DNA of 11,604 nt from Prevotella sp. (GTDB lineage: Bacteria; Bacteroidota; Bacteroidia; Bacteroidales; Dysgonomonadaceae), in assembly GCA_031260865.1 (NCBI GenBank), contig JAISKQ010000034.1, positions 1 through 11,604 of the forward strand, written 5' to 3'. How positions within the stretch are numbered: the stretch's first letter is position 1; each line of letters starts with the position of its first letter. Positions 6,162 through 11,604 of the stretch are shown here, one piece after another. The notes under the pieces are model-generated. The model ran no database searches, was not told the DNA's origin, and saw only the letters and a program-made list of their open reading frames with translations. The translations under genes were made by a program, and so were the position numbers.

Positions 6162-6179
6162 GAGCTTTAGGGGAGGAGG

Positions 6180-8516
6180 TTATTCAATGATTATTTCATC
6201 TACAAAGACGAAAGACGGGCTGCCTTTGCCGGGATGCCAGTCGGGTATGGTTTTAGTTACCTTGGCTATAATCTTTACATAACGGGCTTTTTCGGTAGGG
6301 AACTTAGCGACTAAGTCCTGCACCCGGTTGTTAGGATTGCTGTTGTCTATGACCGGATATTCTTCGTTATATACTTGTTTGAAGTTTATACCGTCTTCCG
6401 AAACGGAAACAGTATAGCCTGTGGCTCCGAAAATCCATGAACCGATACTAACGAGCGTGCCTGTGGTTACATTGGATATATCAACGCTTTTGCTCAAATC
6501 GATAGTAGCGACAAAGTCGGTATTGTAGAACCCGAGCCATTCGCCGTTTGAGTGTGAAAGCCCACCTCTTTTTCCGTTTACCAGCGTGATAGCTCCATCG
6601 TAAGTATAACTTTTGTGAGGTTCGTTCTCTATCTTTATATCTCGGAAAGTCGCCTTGTTGAAACCGAAAGACTCGGTATATTCTTTGCTCTTGATTCCTT
6701 TTCGGTAAGCTACGGCACGTATCTTTGTACTGGAGTTGATTTCCAGCGGTTTTTCATACTTCGTACTTTTATCGGATGGTTCGCTTCCGTCCAACGTGTA
6801 ATATATAGGGGCGTTATCGAAAGTAAACAGGCTTAGGGCTATCGCGCCTTTAGCGACATCCTGCGTCATACTGGAAGCAATATTCATTACATGTGTCGCG
6901 TAATTGTAATCAAGCTTCTTATAGAGTTCCATCAGTTTGGCAAGGCGGGGAAGGAAGCGTTCATAATCCTTCTTTTCGGGCATTGTCCATTGCACCTCGC
7001 TTAAAGCAGCCGCCCGAGGCAATACCATATATTCCGCGTGGCGGGAATCCGCTATATATTCCGTCCAAAGGTTTGCCTGTGTGCCAATGATATGTTTGCC
7101 TTCTTCGGCTGTTAATTCGCCGGGTACAGGTTCGAAGCTATATACCCTCTCCACGGGTAAGAAGCCTCCGATAGACAAAGGTTCGTCCGTAGTGTCATCC
7201 GTCTGGTAAAAATCGAAATATAGATGCGAGCCGGGCGTCATCACCGCGTCATGGTTCATTTTAGCGGCGGCTATACCGCCTTCGGTACCTCTCCACGACA
7301 TCACCTTTGCATTCGGAGCAAGTCCGCCTTCCAGAATCTCGTCCCAACCGATGATTTCGCGTCCTTTGCTGTTCAGGAACTTCTCCATTCGGGAGATAAC
7401 ATAGCTTTGCAACATATCTTCCTTAGCGTGTTTTGCATCGCCTTTCAGTCCCAGCTCTTTGATTTTAGCCTGGCATTTCGGACATTCTTTCCATCGAGTT
7501 TTGGGGCACTCGTCCCCACCTACATGGATAAGCTTTGACGGGAACAGCTCGATAAGCTCTGCATACACGTTTTCGAGGAAGGTGTATGTATCTTCATTTC
7601 CGGCGCAAAGCACGTCGTCGAACACGCCCCATTCTTCACCCACCTTATACGGTCCACCGGTGCAACCCAGATTAGGATAAGCGGTTAACGCGGCCAGCAT
7701 GTGTCCCGGCAGGTCGATTTCGGGTACGATGGTTATAAAGTGTTTCTCGGCATAAGCCACGACCTCTTTTATTTCATCCTGCGTATAGAATCCGCCGTAT
7801 GGCTTTTCGTCATATTTGCCCGAATTTTTGCCGATAACGGTTTGGGCGCGTTGTGAACCTATCCGCGTCAATTCCGGATATTTCTTTATCTCGATTCGCC
7901 AACCTTGGTCGTCAGTCAGATGCCAGTGAAAACGGTTCATGTTATGCAATGCCAGTATATCTATGTATTTCTTGATAAACTCAACGGGAAACAAGTGGCG
8001 ACCTACATCCAGCATCATACCCCGATATTCGAAGCGGGGATAATCTTTTATATCCACTGCCGGAAAGACAACCGTATGCTTTGACGCGTCGGCGGGTATC
8101 GACTTGCGCAATGTTTGTATTCCGTGGAATGTACCTGCGGCGTCCATACCGTTAATCACTATTTGTTTACTGTTTACGGTCAGGTTGTACGACTCGGGTT
8201 TCTCGCCTTGATAACCGGTTTTGAGGACAATAGAATTATCGGTAGCATCTTCATCCGTCACATTCAGCTCTATACCGGCGCTTAACTTGAGGTATTCGGC
8301 AAGGTATTCAGCCGTTTGTTTCTGCACATCATCACCCTTTGGATAAACTATTTTGGTGTTGCTGTTCAGGGTAAAGTTTTCAGTCTCCGCTTTGGCAATA
8401 CTTTGCGGTAACGGTATTACGTCGTAGTCGGCTTCAACGGGTGTTTTCTCATTACATCCGGTCAAGGCGGCTCCTGTCAGGAGAAAATAACTGATTGTTC
8501 TAAAAATTCTGTTCAT
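6180..8516 (-). CDS. GH20 beta-N-acetylhexosaminidase lipoprotein with C-terminal carbohydrate-binding-like domain
   Basis: A 778-residue exo-beta-N-acetylhexosaminidase of glycoside hydrolase family 20, which removes terminal GlcNAc or GalNAc by substrate-assisted catalysis. The start at 8516 gives MNRIFRTISYFLLTGAALTGC, a lipoprotein signal with lipobox LTGC and lipidated Cys21. A longer frame from 8564 would bury this signal and begin upstream of the predicted promoter. Domains: GH20b-type N-terminal domain (about 30-155); the TIM barrel from FEYRGMMLDVGRHLFP (162-177), with HWHLTDDQGWR (197-207), the catalytic pair Asp335-Glu336 in HVGGDE, and active-site tryptophans in GWDEIL (391), SWRG (408) and LWTE (484); a chitobiase C-terminal beta-sandwich (PIYYTLDGSEPSDKSTKY, 570-587); and a discoidin or F5/8 type C module (about 625-778). 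The enzyme probably scavenges host glycan or chitin sugars at the cell surface. No type IX sorting domain is seen. Confidence 0.94.
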   Translation of the reverse strand: MNRIFRTISYFLLTGAALTGCNEKTPVEADYDVIPLPQSIAKAETENFTLNSNTKIVYPKGDDVQKQTAEYLAEYLKLSAGIELNVTDEDATDNSIVLKTGYQGEKPESYNLTVNSKQIVINGMDAAGTFHGIQTLRKSIPADASKHTVVFPAVDIKDYPRFEYRGMMLDVGRHLFPVEFIKKYIDILALHNMNRFHWHLTDDQGWRIEIKKYPELTRIGSQRAQTVIGKNSGKYDEKPYGGFYTQDEIKEVVAYAEKHFITIVPEIDLPGHMLAALTAYPNLGCTGGPYKVGEEWGVFDDVLCAGNEDTYTFLENVYAELIELFPSKLIHVGGDECPKTRWKECPKCQAKIKELGLKGDAKHAKEDMLQSYVISRMEKFLNSKGREIIGWDEILEGGLAPNAKVMSWRGTEGGIAAAKMNHDAVMTPGSHLYFDFYQTDDTTDEPLSIGGFLPVERVYSFEPVPGELTAEEGKHIIGTQANLWTEYIADSRHAEYMVLPRAAALSEVQWTMPEKKDYERFLPRLAKLMELYKKLDYNYATHVMNIASSMTQDVAKGAIALSLFTFDNAPIYYTLDGSEPSDKSTKYEKPLEINSSTKIRAVAYRKGIKSKEYTESFGFNKATFRDIKIENEPHKSYTYDGAITLVNGKRGGLSHSNGEWLGFYNTDFVATIDLSKSVDISNVTTGTLVSIGSWIFGATGYTVSVSEDGINFKQVYNEEYPVIDNSNPNNRVQDLVAKFPTEKARYVKIIAKVTKTIPDWHPGKGSPSFVFVDEIIIE

Positions 8517-8542
8517 AGGCTGGGTTTTATAAATTTCGGGTA

Positions 8543-8572
8543 TAAAGATACGATAAAATTGCATTAATCAAT
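8543..8572 (-). promoter_or_regulatory. Promoter of the GH20 gene
   Basis: On the minus strand ATTG (8572-8569) is followed after 18 bases by TATCTTTA (8550-8543), one base from the TAnnTTTG consensus. Transcription would start near 8537, about 20 bases before the chosen ATG at 8516. This excludes the upstream ATG at 8564. Confidence 0.55.
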
Positions 8573-8690
8573 GTGAATTAAGGGTTGAAACCGCTACATC
8601 ATAGCACATTGGGACATTTCAACTGCTCACGCTTTACTGTAAAAGGAATAAAATTTTCTAATCTCAGACTCTTAACTCATAAGGATGCGC

Positions 8691-8698
8691 TATCTTTG
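8691..8698 (+). promoter_or_regulatory. -7 promoter box of the pcrA/uvrD gene
   Basis: TATCTTTG matches TAnnTTTG exactly and lies 21 bases before the ATG, predicting a leader of about 15 bases. No clear TTTG is present at the -33 distance. Confidence 0.55.
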
Positions 8699-8719
8699 TT
8701 GTTTGATGTCTGAATTTTT

Positions 8720-11047
8720 ATGAATAATATATTAGATCATTTGAATAAGCAGCAGCGTGAAGCTGTGGAATATAGCGATGGACCTTCGCTGATTATCGCA
8801 GGCGCGGGTTCGGGTAAAACACGTGTGCTGACATACAAAATAGCCTATCTGATGGCACAAGGATACCATCCTCAAAGTATTCTGGCGTTAACCTTTACCA
8901 ATAAGGCGGCGCGCGAAATGAAAGAACGTATCGCCCAGCTTATCGGTTGGAAATATGCACGCTATCTTTGGATGGGTACATTCCATTCTGTGTTTTCGCG
9001 TATCTTGCGTACCGAGTCTGAGCGAATCGGCTTCAAAGCTAATTTTACGATTTTTGATTCGGCGGATTCCCGCAATCTGATAAAGATGATTATCAAACAA
9101 TATCAGCTTGATGATAAGGTGTATAAACCCGCCCGGGTGCAATCGATTATTTCAAATGCCAAGAACGCCTTGATTTCTCCGCAGATGTATGCCCAAAACA
9201 AGGAACTGGTTGAATATGACCAACGGTCTAAAATGCCGATGATAAAGGATATTTACAGGGAATACAATAATCGCCTGAAGATTTCCAATACAATGGATTT
9301 TGATGACCTGTTGTTTTATACCAATTGCCTTTTCCGTGACCATCCTGATGTATTAGCCGGTTATCAGGAACGGTATCAGTTTATATTGGTGGACGAGTAT
9401 CAGGATACGAATTTTGCCCAGTATTTGGTTGTAAAGCGGTTGGCGGATGCTCATCACCGTGTGTGCGTGGTGGGGGACGACGCGCAGAGTATTTATTCAT
9501 TTCGCGGCGCGAATATAGATAATATTTTAAAGTTCAAAGAAGTATATCCCGAATCCAAGATATTTAAGTTGGAACAAAATTACCGTTCGACACAGAACAT
9601 CGTAAACGCTGCAAACAGCCTGATTAAACAGAACAAGGAGCAGATAAAGAAAACGATATACTCCGAAAATGAAGAGGGCGAACGTATCGAAGTCTCCAGC
9701 GCTTTTTCCGATTTTGAAGAAGGGGTAATCGTATCCAACAAGATATGGGATTTGCGTCGCGATAAGAAAGCCGCGTACAGCGAATTTGTCATTCTATACC
9801 GTACCAACGCCCAATCGCGTATTTTCGAAGAAGCCTTGCGTAAGCGAAATATACCATACCGTATATATGGCGGATTGTCTTTCTATCAACGCAAGGAGAT
9901 AAAAGACGTCATCGCTTACTTCCGCATGGTGGTTAATCCATACGATGATGAGGCTTTCAGACGTGTTATTAATTTCCCGGCACGCGGCATAGGAGATACT
10001 ACATTGGGTAAGATAACCGAAGTAGCGCGTCTGCATAATATCAGTTTGTGGAACGTAATAGGCGATCCGTTGGCATATAATCTGCCTGTTAAAGCGGGTA
10101 CAGCGAATAAGTTGCAAGCTTTCCGCGAATTGATAGAAAGTTTTATTGCCCGTTTAAATGAACTTTCTGCCTATGAGTTGGCTACTATGGTGGTAAAGCA
10201 AAGCGGCATAGCCGGCGAAGCCTATCAGGATCAGACGCCCGAAGGTATGAGCCGTCAGGAGAACTTGCAGGAATTGCTCGGAGGTATCCATGAATTTTGT
10301 GAAAGCCGTCAGGAAGAAGGCTTAGGTGGCATCGGATTGATGGATTTCCTGTCGGAAGTATCTCTCCTGAGCGATCAGGATACGGATAAGGACGCCGATA
10401 AAGAGAAGGTGACGATGATGACCATTCATGCCGCCAAAGGACTGGAATTTAATAATGTGTTTATTGTGGGACTTGAAGAAGATCTTTTCCCTTCGGCAAT
10501 GGCAAAAGAAGAATTTAGGGGGCTTGAGGAAGAACGCCGTTTGTTTTATGTGGCAATAACCCGCGCGAAAGAATTTTGTATGATAACTTATGCAAAGAGC
10601 CGCTTCCGCAACGGGCAGATCAATGCGTGTAATCCAAGCCGTTTTCTGAAGGATATAGACGCCGCCTACCTGAATATGAACGCGGGCGCTTTCGGCGCGG
10701 GTGATTTTGGTGTTTTGAATCGTCCCGAAACATATACAAAGGATTTATTTGATTATACAAACAAGCCGCGTACATCGTATTCCGAGCATCCCGCTCAAAG
10801 CTCTCCGAAGGAATCTTTTTCCCGTCCTAAGTTTGTAAACGCGAAAACAGCCGTACCCAAATCTTCCGCAGGAGCCAATAGCGGAGAAGTGCAAGTGGGC
10901 GCGACTATCAAGCACGAACGTTTTGGCATAGGAAGGGTGACGGCTGTGACCGGAGACCCGGATAGCCGTAAGGCAACAGTGGTATTTGAAAATTCGGGAG
11001 AAAAGCAACTGCTATTGAAATTCGCGAGGTTCGAGATTGTCGGATAA
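8720..11047 (+). CDS. pcrA: ATP-dependent 3'-5' DNA helicase, PcrA/UvrD family
   Basis: A complete superfamily 1A helicase of 775 residues, the usual length. It unwinds DNA 3' to 5' in nucleotide excision and mismatch repair, clears proteins such as RecA from DNA, and helps resolve transcription-replication conflicts. All motifs are present: Q motif LNKQQREAVEYS (8-19), Walker A GAGSGKT (28-34), Ia ALTFTNKAAREMKER (56-70), II VDEYQD (224-229), III VVGDDAQSIYSFRGA (250-264), IV FKLEQNYRST (282-291), V TMMTIHAAKGLEFNNVFI (565-582), VI EEERRLFYVAITRAK (603-617). A low-complexity linker (about 655-722) joins a C-terminal Tudor-like fold (VGATIKHERFGIGRVTAV, 726-743), which in PcrA binds RNA polymerase. 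The ATG at 8720 lies just after a good -7 box. The choice between the names pcrA and uvrD is conventional. Confidence 0.95.
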   Translation: MNNILDHLNKQQREAVEYSDGPSLIIAGAGSGKTRVLTYKIAYLMAQGYHPQSILALTFTNKAAREMKERIAQLIGWKYARYLWMGTFHSVFSRILRTESERIGFKANFTIFDSADSRNLIKMIIKQYQLDDKVYKPARVQSIISNAKNALISPQMYAQNKELVEYDQRSKMPMIKDIYREYNNRLKISNTMDFDDLLFYTNCLFRDHPDVLAGYQERYQFILVDEYQDTNFAQYLVVKRLADAHHRVCVVGDDAQSIYSFRGANIDNILKFKEVYPESKIFKLEQNYRSTQNIVNAANSLIKQNKEQIKKTIYSENEEGERIEVSSAFSDFEEGVIVSNKIWDLRRDKKAAYSEFVILYRTNAQSRIFEEALRKRNIPYRIYGGLSFYQRKEIKDVIAYFRMVVNPYDDEAFRRVINFPARGIGDTTLGKITEVARLHNISLWNVIGDPLAYNLPVKAGTANKLQAFRELIESFIARLNELSAYELATMVVKQSGIAGEAYQDQTPEGMSRQENLQELLGGIHEFCESRQEEGLGGIGLMDFLSEVSLLSDQDTDKDADKEKVTMMTIHAAKGLEFNNVFIVGLEEDLFPSAMAKEEFRGLEEERRLFYVAITRAKEFCMITYAKSRFRNGQINACNPSRFLKDIDAAYLNMNAGAFGAGDFGVLNRPETYTKDLFDYTNKPRTSYSEHPAQSSPKESFSRPKFVNAKTAVPKSSAGANSGEVQVGATIKHERFGIGRVTAVTGDPDSRKATVVFENSGEKQLLLKFARFEIVG

Positions 11048-11143
11048 TTGTTTTATACCCTATATGCCGTATCATTGTCATTGAATTAAATACTGTTACG
11101 CATAAATGCCGTAAGAATGTCATTGCTTTGCCGCATAATGGAA
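11048..11143. repeat. Imperfect 20-base direct repeat in a convergent spacer
   Basis: ATGCCGTATCATTGTCATTG (11064-11083) and ATGCCGTAAGAATGTCATTG (11106-11125) agree at 17 of 20 positions, 42 bases apart. They lie between the convergent pcrA and DUF5686-type genes. No hairpin terminator is evident for either gene. Confidence 0.45.
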
Positions 11144-11604
11144 TTACCTGCTCCGAAACATTCTTTTGGTGTTTTCGAGGTCGAATAATATCCGTATTCC
11201 AAAATCTTTGTATTCTGTCTTTTGGAATGATACGAATGCCCCAACATTCAATAACATTGTGAAGTTTACAGAATAACCGGCTTCGGTATATAATTTCATA
11301 TCCGGTGTATATAGATTTTTCAGGTGCAGGCTTTCGCTGAACATTTTACCTTGCAGGAACGGCAGTCGTTTCAGTAAAATATATTTGCTCTCGTAGTTAA
11401 TATTTGTCCTTATCCAATATTCGTTTGTAGATGCCGCATAATTGTCTAACAGCATGAATGAAAAGAAAGGTGATTTCAGATTTATGGTTACATTGGAGGT
11501 GTTGAAATGTTGATAATCGGCAAAATGTATTTTATCACGGTTTCCGATAAATCCGCCTCCTTCTACCTGATAGTCAAAACTACTAAATTCGCTCAGTTTA
11601 AGGT
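11144..11604 (-). CDS. DUF5686-type outer-membrane beta-barrel protein, C-terminal end
   Basis: The frame is open from the right edge down to a stop at 11144 and shows about 153 C-terminal residues. The pattern suggests the end of a DUF5686 protein, a Bacteroidota outer-membrane family usually carrying an N-terminal carboxypeptidase-like regulatory domain. Matching pieces are NRDKIHFADYQHFNTSN, LLDNYAASTNEYWIRTNINY, KYILLKRLPFLQGK, a membrane-strand pair (MKLYTEAGYSVNFTMLLNVGA) and a terminal strand DFGIRILFDLEN. Alternating aromatic and polar residues fit barrel strands. An internal ATG at 11455 is not the real start, since coding continues upstream without interruption. The tail TKRMFRSR after the last strand is slightly longer than the usual aromatic terminus. 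The function is unknown; a structural or transport role in the envelope is inferred. Confidence 0.75.
   Translation of the reverse strand, partial: LKLSEFSSFDYQVEGGGFIGNRDKIHFADYQHFNTSNVTINLKSPFFSFMLLDNYAASTNEYWIRTNINYESKYILLKRLPFLQGKMFSESLHLKNLYTPDMKLYTEAGYSVNFTMLLNVGAFVSFQKTEYKDFGIRILFDLENTKRMFRSR

Larger units (their letters stand above)
5504..6179. other. 676-base gene-free accessory spacer with repeats
   Basis: I find no credible gene here on either strand. The first 160 bases are plain AT-rich DNA with an A10 run (5569-5578). Bases 5668-6014 hold the nested repeat array. Bases 6057-6089 and 6128-6161 hold two stem-loop sequences. The stretch separates the plus-strand accessory genes from the convergent GH20 gene. 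Confidence 0.75.

Overview
The window reads as chromosomal DNA of a member of the Bacteroidales (phylum Bacteroidota). Four things support this: a ruvA-sprA gene pair, where SprA is the outer-membrane channel of the type IX secretion system; promoter boxes of the Bacteroidota form TAnnTTTG; signal peptides ending in the typical xFAQ or xQAQ; and a lipoprotein GH20 hexosaminidase. The sequence is moderately AT-rich by eye. I cannot fix the genus; a Dysgonomonadaceae-, Tannerellaceae- or Porphyromonadaceae-like host is plausible.

Layout. Bases 1-743 (minus) hold the first 247 residues of SprA, running off the left edge and starting at a TTG. Directly upstream of it in the same direction is ruvA (766-1347, minus). 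A 308-base divergent spacer with mirrored -7 boxes leads to a secreted M3-family zinc oligopeptidase (1656-3749, plus), closed by a clear hairpin terminator. Bases 3750-6179 look like an accessory segment. It has a well-formed promoter, a translationally coupled DUF3791-DUF3990 pair (4037-4947) resembling a toxin-antitoxin or ADP-ribosyltransferase module, a secreted protein of unknown function (5033-5503), and a 676-base gene-free stretch with nested ~105-base repeats built from 8-mers plus two palindromes. Then come a GH20 beta-N-acetylhexosaminidase lipoprotein (6180-8516, minus), a divergent promoter region, a complete PcrA/UvrD-type helicase with its C-terminal Tudor-like domain (8720-11047, plus), and the C-terminal end of a DUF5686-type outer-membrane protein (11144-11604, minus, cut by the right edge).

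How the genes relate. RuvA (Holliday-junction branch migration) and PcrA/UvrD (3'-5' helicase) are housekeeping DNA repair genes. SprA, the M3 peptidase, the GH20 enzyme and the DUF5686 protein are envelope, secretion or nutrient-scavenging genes, as expected of a glycan- and peptide-feeding Bacteroidales. The most interesting part is the DUF3791-DUF3990 pair. The DUF3990 protein carries an extra C-terminal domain that looks like the small third partner usually encoded separately. An A9 homopolymer sits exactly at the domain junction, so slippage in either direction would release the predicted ADP-ribosyltransferase domain without that tail.
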